From Flavobacteriaceae bacterium (lineage in GTDB: Bacteria; Bacteroidota; Bacteroidia; Flavobacteriales; Flavobacteriaceae), in the NCBI GenBank assembly GCA_029238125.1, contig JAQWGQ010000017.1, forward strand, positions 1-64,000: 64,000 nt of DNA. Direction: 5' to 3'. This document shows, one piece after another, positions 9,020-20,246 of the stretch (the first letter of the stretch is position 1; every line of letters begins with the position of its first letter). A program made the position numbers and the translations under genes. The notes beneath the pieces were generated by a model that searched no databases, was not told where the DNA came from, and saw only the letters and a list, made by a program, of their open reading frames with translations.

Positions 9020-10447
9020 TTAACTTGAGAATTTCTTTGTCAGGTCTTCTACATACTTGCGGAATTGCTTATCGGTAAAGGCAAGGTTGTCTACCGTTTT
9101 ACAAGCGTGCAGAACAGTGGCATGATCTCGATGCCCAATTTGTTGGCCGATATTTGCAAGGGATGCCTTGGTGAGTTTTTTTGCAAAAAACATCGCCAAT
9201 TGACGTGCTTGAACGATATGGCGTTTGCGAGTTTTAGACTGTAGTGTAGTCACATCCATTTGGAAATAATCTGACACCACCTTCTGGATGTAGTCTATAG
9301 AAATTTCACGTTTGGTGTTTCTCACAAATTTCTCAACTACTCGTTTGGCAAGCTCTGGAGTCACTTCAAGTTTATTGAAAGACGATTGAGCGATTAACGA
9401 AATAATAGCTCCTTCAAGCTCACGAATATTTGTTTTGACTGACTTGGCAACGTAAGAAATGATTTCATCCGAAAGCTCAACACCATCTCGATATAGTTTG
9501 TTTTTCAAAATCGAAACACGCGTCTCATAATCGGGCTTTTGTAGTTCTGCCGAAAGCCCCCACTTAAAACGAGAGAGTAATCGCTGCTCAATGTCTTGCA
9601 TGTCAACAGGTGCTTTATCGGAAGTGAGAATGACTTGTTTTCCGTTTTGATGCAAATGATTGAAAATGTGAAAGAAGACATCTTGCGTTCCAGACTTTCC
9701 TGATAAAAACTGTACGTCATCTATGATTAATACATCGATTAGTTGGTAGAAGTGAATGAAGTCATTTCTATTGTTTTTCTTTATGGCATCAATGTATTGC
9801 TGCGTAAATTTTTCAGCTGAAATGTAAAGTACAGTTTTTTCAGGATAATTTTCTTTGACTTGAACTCCGATCGCATGTGCGAGGTGAGTCTTTCCAAGTC
9901 CAACTCCTCCGAAAATAAGGAGGGGGTTAAAGGAAGTCCCACCAGGCCGATTCGCTACAGCAATCCCCGCAGAGCGAGCAAGTCGGTTGGAGTCACCTTC
10001 CAGAAAATTGTCAAAGTTATAGTTTGCGTTTAATTGGGATTCAATTTTTAGGTTACGGATTCCCGGAATGATAAACGGGTTTTTGAGTCCTGATGTTTGT
10101 CCTTGACCTGGCGCCTCAATGTTTTGCGGATGAATCCCTGTACGACTGCTACTCGGAATTTTTTGCGTAAAGGGTAGCTTACTGCCATAGGTATTTTCCA
10201 TCCGTATAATGTAAACCAAGCGACCATCATCTCCAAGCTCTTTGTGGAGTGCGGTTTTGAGAATTTTTATATAGTGTTCCTCAATCCACTCGTAAAAGAA
10301 TTTACTGGGAACCTCGATATTGAGGGCATTGTCTTTCAGCTTGACAGGAACGATAGGATTAAACCAAGTTTTGAAAGCTTGAGAGTCAATGTTGTCCTCA
10401 ACGAAACTCAAGCATTTTTCCCAAACAGATTCAGCAGTTTGCTGCAT
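9020..10447 (-). CDS. dnaA: Chromosomal replication initiator DnaA
   Basis: A 475-residue AAA+ initiator. Domain I is at 1-85, a variable linker at about 86-135, AAA+ at about 140-350 with Walker A GGVGLGKTH (180-188) and Walker B IIDDVQ (241-246), and the DNA-binding domain at the end with the DnaA signature GHRDHATVLHACKTV (438-452). The start at 10447 gives the normal N-terminus MQQTAESVWEKCL. The 193-bp divergent gap upstream shows no DnaA boxes, so there is no sign that oriC lies here. Confidence 0.98.
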   Translation of the reverse strand: MQQTAESVWEKCLSFVEDNIDSQAFKTWFNPIVPVKLKDNALNIEVPSKFFYEWIEEHYIKILKTALHKELGDDGRLVYIIRMENTYGSKLPFTQKIPSSSRTGIHPQNIEAPGQGQTSGLKNPFIIPGIRNLKIESQLNANYNFDNFLEGDSNRLARSAGIAVANRPGGTSFNPLLIFGGVGLGKTHLAHAIGVQVKENYPEKTVLYISAEKFTQQYIDAIKKNNRNDFIHFYQLIDVLIIDDVQFLSGKSGTQDVFFHIFNHLHQNGKQVILTSDKAPVDMQDIEQRLLSRFKWGLSAELQKPDYETRVSILKNKLYRDGVELSDEIISYVAKSVKTNIRELEGAIISLIAQSSFNKLEVTPELAKRVVEKFVRNTKREISIDYIQKVVSDYFQMDVTTLQSKTRKRHIVQARQLAMFFAKKLTKASLANIGQQIGHRDHATVLHACKTVDNLAFTDKQFRKYVEDLTKKFSS

Positions 10448-10616
10448 TCTTTGTCGTCTTAATATTTGTTTTTAGGTTATTAAAAGTGGGGCAAACGATA
10501 AAATTTCTATGCTTTAACTTTGAAACAAATATGCATGTAAAAAATTTGAAAAAAAAATTTTTTGGGTATTGAATTTTTAGAAACTTTTGTGCATATTAAG
10601 AACATACCTTAAAATC

Positions 10617-10624
10617 TAATTTTG
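10617..10624 (+). promoter_or_regulatory. Probable -7 box upstream of the thioesterase gene
   Basis: TAATTTTG matches TAnnTTTG exactly, 16 bases before the ATG at 10641. No good -33 TTG at the usual distance. The rest of the 10448-10640 gap is AT-rich; I see no clear dnaA promoter or DnaA box in it. Confidence 0.45.
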
Positions 10625-10640
10625 TAAGAAATAACGTATT

Positions 10641-11045
10641 ATGTGTAAGAAAAAATTTGTTTGTCAATTGACAACTCGTTATGCCGAAACCGACCAAATG
10701 GGGGTGATTCACCATGGTACTTACGCAACCTACTTTGAACTAGCTCGGATTGAGTGGTTGCGGTCTCTGGGGTTGAGCTATGCCAAGCTAGAAACACAGG
10801 GAATTTTATTACCGGTTTTGTCACTTTCAACAGAATTCAAGCGCCCTCTTTACTTCGATGATCAGATCCAAATCGAGATTTGTTTGGACAGCGACCCAAC
10901 ATCAATTATAGATTTTTCTTATCAAATTTTTAATCAACACAAAGTGCTTTGTACGACAGCCAAAACCCGCCTTGCTTTCGTGAATGTAGAGACACGAAAA
11001 ATCATGAGATGCCCTGAGGTGTTTCTTAATGCGCTAGGTGGTTAA
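10641..11045 (+). CDS. Hotdog-fold acyl-CoA thioesterase (YbgC/4HBT-like)
   Basis: A 134-residue single-hotdog protein. RYAETDQMGVIHHGTYATYFE is the 4-hydroxybenzoyl-CoA/YbgC thioesterase signature, with the active-site aspartate in the ETDQMG segment, followed by the long helix ARIEWLRSLG. Homologues hydrolyse short- or medium-chain acyl-CoA; the substrate cannot be told from sequence. It is divergent from dnaA, an arrangement I recall in other Flavobacteriaceae. Its final 20 bases overlap the 3' end of convergent ribD. Confidence 0.9.
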   Translation: MCKKKFVCQLTTRYAETDQMGVIHHGTYATYFELARIEWLRSLGLSYAKLETQGILLPVLSLSTEFKRPLYFDDQIQIEICLDSDPTSIIDFSYQIFNQHKVLCTTAKTRLAFVNVETRKIMRCPEVFLNALGG

Positions 11046-12090
11046 CCCATTGCTTTAACACATCTCCTTCGAAGGTTGTTGTTGCGTTTGGTTTCGCTGA
11101 AAATGATGTCGTATTTGGTGCAGTAATTCCTTTCTCAAATTTCTCTTGTCCTGTGATCACTCTGGCTTCATCCCACAATCCAGAATCGATAAAATGTTGA
11201 AGTGTGATTGAACCGCCCTCTACAATAATAGACTGAACAGATCTTTCGTATAAATTGTTTAGGATTTGCTGTAATCCATTTGCGGAAAAATCGATAGTTA
11301 CATATTCAATATGATCTTCCGTTCGACTTTTATTTGCAGTAAACACAATGACCTTTTGGTCTGGATTGAACACTTTCGCTTTACGATCCACCTCTTTTTT
11401 TGGGTCAATTAACAATCGAATTGGGGAGGGGCCATTGTATAGTCTGGTGGTCAATGCGGGGTTATCATCCAATGCAGTTTGCTTGCCGATCAAAATCGAT
11501 TGTTCTTCAGCTCGCCATTGATGTGCTAAGGTTCTCGATAAAAGATTGCTTATCCACACTGGCTCGTTTTTCGTTTTTGTTCTAGGTGCAAGAAATCCAT
11601 CTGCAGTCTCTGCCCACTTTAATATAATGTAAGGGCGTTTCTTTTCAATAGTTGTGACAAATCGTTTGTTTAATTCTCTGCATGCAGCAACCTCAATTCC
11701 GACATCAACGCGCACGCCAGCATGATGTAGTTTTTGGATGCCCCTTCCATTTACCTTTTCAAAAGGGTCTTGCATGCCAACAACAACATGGCGAATCCCA
11801 CTTTGGATAATTAGATCTGTGCAAGGCGGTGTTTTTCCATGATGATTACATGGCTCCAGGTTGACATACAAAGTGGAATCAGCTAACAAGGATCGATCGG
11901 ATACAGAACTAATGGCATGAACCTCGGCATGTGCTTCTCCTGACTTATGATGCCAACCAGAACCAATGACCCGACCGTTGTACACGACCAAAGATCCAAC
12001 CAAGGGGTTTGGGTATGTATTGCCGAGCCCTTGCTTGGCAAGGGTGATACATTTGTTCATAAATTTGGAAGCACTCATACCGAATTTCAT
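11026..12090 (-). CDS. ribD: Bifunctional riboflavin biosynthesis protein RibD (deaminase/reductase)
   Basis: Performs the second and third steps of riboflavin synthesis from the GTP-derived pyrimidine. The N-terminal deaminase (about 1-145) has the zinc and catalytic motifs HAEVHAI and PCNHHGKTPPCTD. The C-terminal reductase (about 150-354) ends with the IIVEGGSITLQHFIDSGLWD segment. I choose the ATG at 12090 (354 residues, MKFGMSASKFMNK); the ATG at 12078 is also possible. An in-frame extension to 12174 would run into the divergent gene and past the promoter box. No FMN riboswitch fits in the 33-bp gap. Other rib genes are not in the window. Confidence 0.95.
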   Translation of the reverse strand: MKFGMSASKFMNKCITLAKQGLGNTYPNPLVGSLVVYNGRVIGSGWHHKSGEAHAEVHAISSVSDRSLLADSTLYVNLEPCNHHGKTPPCTDLIIQSGIRHVVVGMQDPFEKVNGRGIQKLHHAGVRVDVGIEVAACRELNKRFVTTIEKKRPYIILKWAETADGFLAPRTKTKNEPVWISNLLSRTLAHQWRAEEQSILIGKQTALDDNPALTTRLYNGPSPIRLLIDPKKEVDRKAKVFNPDQKVIVFTANKSRTEDHIEYVTIDFSANGLQQILNNLYERSVQSIIVEGGSITLQHFIDSGLWDEARVITGQEKFEKGITAPNTTSFSAKPNATTTFEGDVLKQWVNHLAH

Positions 12091-12105
12091 TGTACATTTA
12101 GAGAA

Positions 12106-12113
12106 CAAAAATA
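12106..12113 (-). promoter_or_regulatory. Probable -7 box of the ribD promoter
   Basis: TATTTTTG on the minus strand matches TAnnTTTG and lies 15 bases before the chosen ribD ATG. A TTG at 12136-12138 is 22 bases away, slightly long for a -33 box, and lies inside the divergent GNAT gene. Confidence 0.45.
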
Positions 12114-12123
12114 AGCTAAACAA

Positions 12124-12615
12124 ATGGCAACAGACCAATGGAAAATTCGTTTGGTTCGTCAATCCGATAATCACGTCTTGGCTCAGGTGCTTATAGAGGT
12201 ACTTATTGAAATGAATGTTCCTAAGGAAGGCACTGCTTTTACTGACCCTGAACTGGATGCAATCTTTGATGCTTATTCAGTAGAGAAAGCAAATTATTGG
12301 GTAGTTTGTCTTGGCAATCATATTATGGGGGGTGCTGGTATTGCCCCATTGCACGACGGCCCGAGTGGGTATTGTGAGCTGCAGAAAATGTATTTTCTTC
12401 CCGAGGCAAGAGGGAAGGGGCTGGGAAATCAAATGATTCAAAAATGTTTGACAAATGCCAAGTCTTATGGTTATGCAAATTGCTATCTAGAAACCATGCC
12501 AAATATGATTGATGCGCAAAAGCTGTACAAAAAATGGGGATTCATCTACATCGACCATCCTCTAGGAAACACAGGTCATTGCTCATGCCCAGTTTGGATG
12601 GTTAAACCCCTTTGA
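12124..12615 (+). CDS. GNAT-family N-acetyltransferase
   Basis: A 163-residue GCN5-related acetyltransferase. The acetyl-CoA-binding motif is LPEARGKGLGNQMIQ (R/QxxGxG/A type), preceded by the beta-strand region CELQKMYF and followed by CYLETMPNMIDAQKLYKKWGF. The acceptor (protein, amine or small molecule) cannot be predicted. It lies 1 bp before prmC on the same strand, so it is probably cotranscribed with prmC and ligA. Confidence 0.9.
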   Translation: MATDQWKIRLVRQSDNHVLAQVLIEVLIEMNVPKEGTAFTDPELDAIFDAYSVEKANYWVVCLGNHIMGGAGIAPLHDGPSGYCELQKMYFLPEARGKGLGNQMIQKCLTNAKSYGYANCYLETMPNMIDAQKLYKKWGFIYIDHPLGNTGHCSCPVWMVKPL

Positions 12616-12616
12616 G

Positions 12617-15459
<2,843 letters not shown>

Positions 15460-15551
15460 TGTTACAAATAAAACATTTTGTGCACATTTTAAAAAAGAAT
15501 GATAAATTGCACATTTAAAATTCGGGATTGATTAATTTAGCCCCCCAAAAG

Positions 15552-16055
15552 ATGTTTAGAAAACGAGTTGTTGAAAAATCCTTAACCGAGCTGTCAAACC
15601 GAACAATGGTCAAACCAGATTCCGTTCGTTCAGTTGCATGCCTAATCGATCTCAGTATTTTGGAAGATATGGATTTAGATCGCTACATAAAGGAACTTTT
15701 TCAAATTCAAAAGAACAGAATCACAAAGATTTATTACGCACCAAATCCATCCAAAGACTTGAGTCTGTATCACCCGCAATTTAACAATCGGCATCTACAT
15801 TGGGACGGAACGCTTCTTCATCCAATGAAGAAGAAAGTTTTGTCAAAGAAATACGATTTACTGTTTAATTTTTTTTGGAAAGACAATCTTGTTCTTCAAT
15901 CAATTTCCTCTCAAATCAAGGCAGGATTTCGGGTTGGTTATGTCACCGCCGACCACCGACTAAACGATCTTATGCTTGGCGAGGAAAACAAAAAAGCAGA
16001 TCAATTTTTTAACACTTTTAACACCTTTTTCTTAAAAATCAATACTGATGAATAA
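15552..16055 (+). CDS. DUF6913-type conserved flavobacterial protein
   Basis: A 167-residue soluble protein of unknown function, lacking a signal peptide or membrane segment. It is basic at the N-terminus (MFRKRVVEKS). I recall it as the DUF6913 family of Flavobacteriaceae, often found next to dapA; that name is from memory. I choose the ATG at 15552 over a TTG at 15528 because a TAATTTAG box (15533-15540) lies between them. It overlaps the dapA start by 8 bases, so it is probably translated together with dapA. The 92-bp gap after ligA holds no other gene. Confidence 0.7.
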   Translation: MFRKRVVEKSLTELSNRTMVKPDSVRSVACLIDLSILEDMDLDRYIKELFQIQKNRITKIYYAPNPSKDLSLYHPQFNNRHLHWDGTLLHPMKKKVLSKKYDLLFNFFWKDNLVLQSISSQIKAGFRVGYVTADHRLNDLMLGEENKKADQFFNTFNTFFLKINTDE

Positions 16056-16932
16056 GTCCCTATATTTTGGTACAGGTGTTGCAGTTGTAACCCCTTTTAC
16101 TGCTGATTTGAAAGTTGATTTTAAGTCTTTGCGAAACCTCATCCATTATTTAATTGACAGTGATATTCGCTATTTGGTTGCTATGGGGACAACAGCAGAA
16201 TCCCCAACGATTTCTGTTGAAGAGAAAAAAGAGATTTTTGACTGTTTTGTGGAAACGGTTGACGGCCGAGTTCCCTTAATTATGGGACTTGGTGGTAATG
16301 ACACCATGGCACTTCAGCGAGCACTACAACAGGTTGATGCAACTGGTTTTTCAGCTATTCTTTCGGTTTCTCCATATTACAATCGACCAACCCAGGAGGG
16401 TATTTATCAGCACTACAAAGCACTTGATGCGGTAACGCCCTTACCACTTATTTTATACAATGTTCCAGGAAGGACATCTTCAAACATCAATGCCGAAACT
16501 ACTTTGCGAATTGCTCATGATTGTACAAATGTAATTGGAATCAAAGATGCAGGTGGAGATTTAGAGCAAGGGAAAGCCATTCTTGACGGACGTCCTGACG
16601 ATTTTATTGTACTGTCTGGTGACGATGAAACCGCAATACCCCTAATTCAATCGGGTGCTGAAGGCGTGATTTCCGTTCTTGCTGGTGGATTTCCACGCTT
16701 TTTCAGCAAAGCCGTAGCTGCTGCGCTTGAAGGAGATGAAAATAAAGCCAATGAAATCGCAACACTTGCTCAACCCATTATTGACCTGCTATTCGTTGAG
16801 GGTAATCCGGGCGGAATAAAAACTGTGCTTCATCAACGTGGACTTATCGAAAACCAGTTGCGACTTCCTTTAGTTCCTGTTTCTGATTCTGTTACATCAA
16901 AGTTGAGAACCTATGTTAATCAATACGATTAA
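16048..16932 (+). CDS. dapA: 4-hydroxy-tetrahydrodipicolinate synthase
   Basis: Condenses pyruvate with aspartate semialdehyde, the first committed step to diaminopimelate and lysine. The 294-residue TIM barrel has the Schiff-base lysine K166 (IGIKDAGGD), the active-site tyrosine Y137 (LYNVPGR) and the GTTAES motif (47-52) that binds pyruvate. Length is normal. Start overlaps the preceding DUF6913 gene by 8 bases. Confidence 0.97.
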   Translation: MNKSLYFGTGVAVVTPFTADLKVDFKSLRNLIHYLIDSDIRYLVAMGTTAESPTISVEEKKEIFDCFVETVDGRVPLIMGLGGNDTMALQRALQQVDATGFSAILSVSPYYNRPTQEGIYQHYKALDAVTPLPLILYNVPGRTSSNINAETTLRIAHDCTNVIGIKDAGGDLEQGKAILDGRPDDFIVLSGDDETAIPLIQSGAEGVISVLAGGFPRFFSKAVAAALEGDENKANEIATLAQPIIDLLFVEGNPGGIKTVLHQRGLIENQLRLPLVPVSDSVTSKLRTYVNQYD

Positions 16933-16935
16933 TGA

Positions 16936-16966
16936 GTTGGGTATGTTGTTCAAATGTATAACTTTA
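16936..16966 (+). promoter_or_regulatory. Possible bamD promoter very close to the start codon
   Basis: GTTG (16936-16939), a 19-base spacer, then TAACTTTA (16959-16966): each box is one base from the TTTG / TAnnTTTG consensus and the spacing is exact. The -7 box ends 4 bases before the ATG, so transcription would start at or next to the start codon. Confidence 0.4.
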
Positions 16967-16970
16967 CACC

Positions 16971-17780
16971 ATGCAAAGTAAAATAACGAGCCGATCTCTT
17001 ATCGGGATTTTAATTCTTCTTATGACTTCTTGCGGGCCTTATCAAAAGGCCTTGAAAAGTGAAGACACAAAGCTTAAATATGATTTGGCTGAAGCATATT
17101 ATGATGAAGGGGATTATCGAAGAGCCAAAGGCCTCTTTGAACAACTAAAGCCACTGTACAGAGGCAAACCCCAATCGGAACGAATCACTTACTTCTATGC
17201 CAATTGTTTACTCAATACACGCTCATACATTACAGCTGCTTACGAGTTTGAATCATTTACCAAAGCATTTCCTCGAAGTGATAAATTAGAGGAGGCCTAT
17301 TATTTGATCGCTTATGCTTATGCGGAAATTTCCCCGATTTTTAGTTTGGATCAAAAAGATACAGAAGAAGCTTTAAACAAGTTGCAAGAATACATCAATC
17401 GTTACCCTGATAGTGAGCGCATGGCAGAAGTCAACAACATTGTAGAAGAATTGTTGCGCAAACTCGAGCGGAAATCTTTTGAAAACGCCAAACAGTTTTA
17501 CACGATTCGGGATTATAAAGCAGGAATCAAGGCGACAGATAACTTTATCGTCGATTTCCCGGGCACTCCTTTTCGTGAAGAAGCAATGTTTATCCAGTTT
17601 CGAGCAGCTTCAATTTTGGCAATCAATAGTGTCTTTTCTAAAAAAGAGGAGCGTTTAGAAACTGCTGCATCCTATTTTGATGATTTTGTTCGGGCTTACC
17701 CTGAATCCGAATTTTTGGATGAGAGTATTTCATTGATGAATGATATCGAGAAAGAAATCACTACATTTGCATCCAATTAA
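16971..17780 (+). CDS. bamD: Outer-membrane protein assembly factor BamD
   Basis: A lipoprotein of the BAM complex that inserts beta-barrels into the outer membrane. The lipobox LMTSC places the lipidated cysteine at C21. The rest of the 269-residue protein is helical TPR-like repeats (YDLAEAYYDEGDYRRAKGLF, YLIAYAYAEI and others), as in the BamD/ComL family. Followed by rpoZ 9 bp later, a known flavobacterial arrangement. Confidence 0.93.
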   Translation: MQSKITSRSLIGILILLMTSCGPYQKALKSEDTKLKYDLAEAYYDEGDYRRAKGLFEQLKPLYRGKPQSERITYFYANCLLNTRSYITAAYEFESFTKAFPRSDKLEEAYYLIAYAYAEISPIFSLDQKDTEEALNKLQEYINRYPDSERMAEVNNIVEELLRKLERKSFENAKQFYTIRDYKAGIKATDNFIVDFPGTPFREEAMFIQFRAASILAINSVFSKKEERLETAASYFDDFVRAYPESEFLDESISLMNDIEKEITTFASN

Positions 17781-17789
17781 AATTACGGT

Positions 17790-18116
17790 ATGTCGATAAA
17801 GAATTCTAATGCACCTTATACTACGGTAACTTACAATCGTAATAAGCTAGATGATCCAACTGGAAACATCTACAAGACCGTTTCTATACTTGCCAAACGT
17901 TCGATCCAGATCAATGAGGAACTGCGTACAGAGCTATTTGAAAAGTTAGAAGAGTTTGCTACCCCAATTGAAACACTTGAGGAGATTTTTGAAAACAAAG
18001 AACAAATCGAAGTTTCTAAGTTTTACGAAAAGTTACCCAAGCCACACGCTGTAGCTGTTGAACAGTGGTTAGCAGAAAAAGTTTACTATCGTCATACAGA
18101 CGAAACAAGTAAATAA
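17790..18116 (+). CDS. rpoZ: DNA-directed RNA polymerase omega subunit
   Basis: A 108-residue small subunit of RNA polymerase, of the Bacteroidota form. It has the SILAKRSIQINEELRTEL segment equivalent to the omega core helix that contacts beta-prime. It lies between bamD and coaBC; its stop codon is directly followed by the coaBC ATG without spacer. The family is divergent from the enterobacterial one, but synteny supports the call. Confidence 0.85.
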   Translation: MSIKNSNAPYTTVTYNRNKLDDPTGNIYKTVSILAKRSIQINEELRTELFEKLEEFATPIETLEEIFENKEQIEVSKFYEKLPKPHAVAVEQWLAEKVYYRHTDETSK

Positions 18117-19325
18117 ATGTTTCCTGCCCTACATGCCAAAAAGGTCATTCTTGGCATTTCTGGCAGCATTGCGGCCTACAAAACTCCTTTACTCGTTCGT
18201 GCTCTTGTGAAAGCTGGTGCTGAAGTACAGGTTGTCATGACACCCTCATCAAAGTCATTTGTCGCTCCATTGTCTTTGTCTACAGTCTCGAATAAAGCAG
18301 TTTATTCAGAGTTTGTCGAAAGCGAATATGAATTGTGGAATAATCATGTAGATTTGGGTCTTTGGGCTGACCTGATGCTTATTGCACCCGCATCTGCAAA
18401 TACCTTGTCAAAGATGGCGCAAGCCACATGCGATAATTTGCTACTAGCCGTTTTTCTTTCAGCCAAATGTCCCGTTTATTTTGCCCCAGCAATGGATTTG
18501 GATATGCATGAGCACCCTGCCACACAAGATGCAATCCAACGATTAATTTCTCGAAACAACATCCATATTCCAGCCCAAGTAGGAGAGTTGGCCAGTGGCC
18601 TACAGGGCGTTGGGCGGATGCAAGAACCCGATCAAATTGTTGATTTTTTAGAACAAGATCTTTCCTCCAAAATGCCATTTCTTGGAACCAAGATTATGGT
18701 TACTGCCGGCCCTACATACGAACCATTAGACCCAGTCCGTTATATTGGTAATTACTCTTCAGGAAAAATGGGTTATGCAATTGCAAATGAAGCTGCTTCA
18801 CAAGGCGCGGAGGTGATTCTTGTCTCTGGACCAGTAGATAACCTTGCTATTCATCCTGGAGTTAAGCTTGTGCAGACCAAAACGGCTGATGATATGCATT
18901 CTGCATGTTTGCGTTATTTTGAGGACTGTAATATTCTCGTCATGGCTGCGGCAGTCGCTGATTATAAACCTAAGCAAACGGCAGAAGTTAAAATCAAAAA
19001 AAAAGAAGAAATTACATCTGTTGAACTCGTAAAAACCGTTGATATTCTACAGAGTTTAGGTAATAAAAAGACAAGTCAAATTCTTGTAGGATTTGCACTT
19101 GAGACCGACAATGAATTATCGAATGCCAAAGAAAAAATGAAGAAGAAAAATCTCGATGCGATTATTCTCAACTCTCTGGCAGACAAGGGTGCTGGCTTTC
19201 AACATGCGACAAATAAAATCACATTTATTCCTGCTGTGGGAGAGCATATAGCTTTTTCGTTAAAAGATAAATCGGAAGTAGCAATAGATATTTTAATGCA
19301 AATTAAAACGATGATAGATGCATAA
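18117..19325 (+). CDS. coaBC: Bifunctional phosphopantothenoylcysteine decarboxylase/phosphopantothenate-cysteine ligase
   Basis: Two consecutive CoA-synthesis steps in one 402-residue protein. The N-terminal flavodecarboxylase (about 1-185) shows GSIAAYK, NHVDLG with the catalytic histidine, PASANT and PAMDLDMHEHP. The C-terminal ligase (about 190-402) starts TAGPTYEPLDPVRYIGN and has the nucleotide-binding SSGKMG. panB and coaE in this window serve the same pathway. It abuts rpoZ and overlaps the next gene by 8 bases. Confidence 0.97.
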   Translation: MFPALHAKKVILGISGSIAAYKTPLLVRALVKAGAEVQVVMTPSSKSFVAPLSLSTVSNKAVYSEFVESEYELWNNHVDLGLWADLMLIAPASANTLSKMAQATCDNLLLAVFLSAKCPVYFAPAMDLDMHEHPATQDAIQRLISRNNIHIPAQVGELASGLQGVGRMQEPDQIVDFLEQDLSSKMPFLGTKIMVTAGPTYEPLDPVRYIGNYSSGKMGYAIANEAASQGAEVILVSGPVDNLAIHPGVKLVQTKTADDMHSACLRYFEDCNILVMAAAVADYKPKQTAEVKIKKKEEITSVELVKTVDILQSLGNKKTSQILVGFALETDNELSNAKEKMKKKNLDAIILNSLADKGAGFQHATNKITFIPAVGEHIAFSLKDKSEVAIDILMQIKTMIDA

Positions 19326-20196
19326 AATACTGCTGTTCATTCTTTTTTCCTGTTTTTCTTTTGGCCAAGTGTTGAATTGTAAAGTCATCGTTAATGCCGA
19401 TTTGGTTGACCAAACCAATAGTCAAATTTTTGAAACCCTTGAGCGTGAGCTCAACGAGTTTGTCAGCGCGACCTCATGGGTTGATATTCGATCAGAAGAT
19501 TACAACAAAATCAACTGCACCATGTTGATTACAATTGAAAATTATGGGAACAATGATTTTCAGGCAAATTTGCAAATTCAGTCTTCTCGACCGGTATTTG
19601 GATCGACCTATGTCACACCACTTCTGAATCGAAAAGATGATGATTTTAATTTTTCTTATCAGGAATTTGAATCCTTAAATTTTAACCCAAATAACACCAA
19701 CACCTCTTTAGTTTCCCTCATAAGTTATTACGTATTTGTGATTTTGGGGATTGATGCCGACTCCTTTACTTTATTTGGAGGAGATCCATATTATGAACAA
19801 GCTCGAAAAATTGTTGATTTGTCTCAGACCAATCGATTTTCTGGCTGGAAGCAATCTGAAAATAAGACCAATCGGTACTGGCTTATTGACCAGTTAAGTA
19901 CAAATCCCTTTTCGCTTTTTCGACAAGCAATCTATGATTATCATCTCAACGGATTAGATGTGATGGTCAACCAACCTGAGGTGGGTAAGCAAACCATTTC
20001 AAAAAGTATTGCAGATCTAAAAAGTTTATCCGAAACTCGCCCAAATAGTTTGGTTCTACAATTGTTTTTCGACACAAAGTCAGATGAGGTTGTTCAAATT
20101 TTTTCTGGGGGACCTTCATTTGACACCTCCCAGCTTCGGAAAGACTTAAATCGAGTTGCTCCATTCTTTTCTGCCAAGTGGGTTGAAATTAGATAG
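19318..20196 (+). CDS. porD: DUF4835 family protein (type IX secretion protein PorD)
   Basis: A 292-residue exported protein with signal peptide (about 1-18, ending CFSFGQ). The sequence CKVIVNADLVDQTN at the mature N-terminus and NCTMLITI are typical of the DUF4835 family found between coaBC and recN throughout Flavobacteriaceae. As I recall, current databases call the family T9SS protein PorD; its molecular role is not well defined. It overlaps coaBC by 8 bases, so it is translationally coupled to it. Confidence 0.8.
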   Translation: MHKILLFILFSCFSFGQVLNCKVIVNADLVDQTNSQIFETLERELNEFVSATSWVDIRSEDYNKINCTMLITIENYGNNDFQANLQIQSSRPVFGSTYVTPLLNRKDDDFNFSYQEFESLNFNPNNTNTSLVSLISYYVFVILGIDADSFTLFGGDPYYEQARKIVDLSQTNRFSGWKQSENKTNRYWLIDQLSTNPFSLFRQAIYDYHLNGLDVMVNQPEVGKQTISKSIADLKSLSETRPNSLVLQLFFDTKSDEVVQIFSGGPSFDTSQLRKDLNRVAPFFSAKWVEIR

Positions 20197-20246
20197 TTGA
20201 ATATCACTGAAAAAGTTATCTTTGAGTTTCATTAATTTTTGATCAG

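Noticed and set aside
10448-10640. Replication origin next to dnaA
   Set aside because: No sequence close to TTATCCACA is visible in the gap or its flanks, and only short AT runs occur; in Bacteroidota the origin is often away from dnaA.
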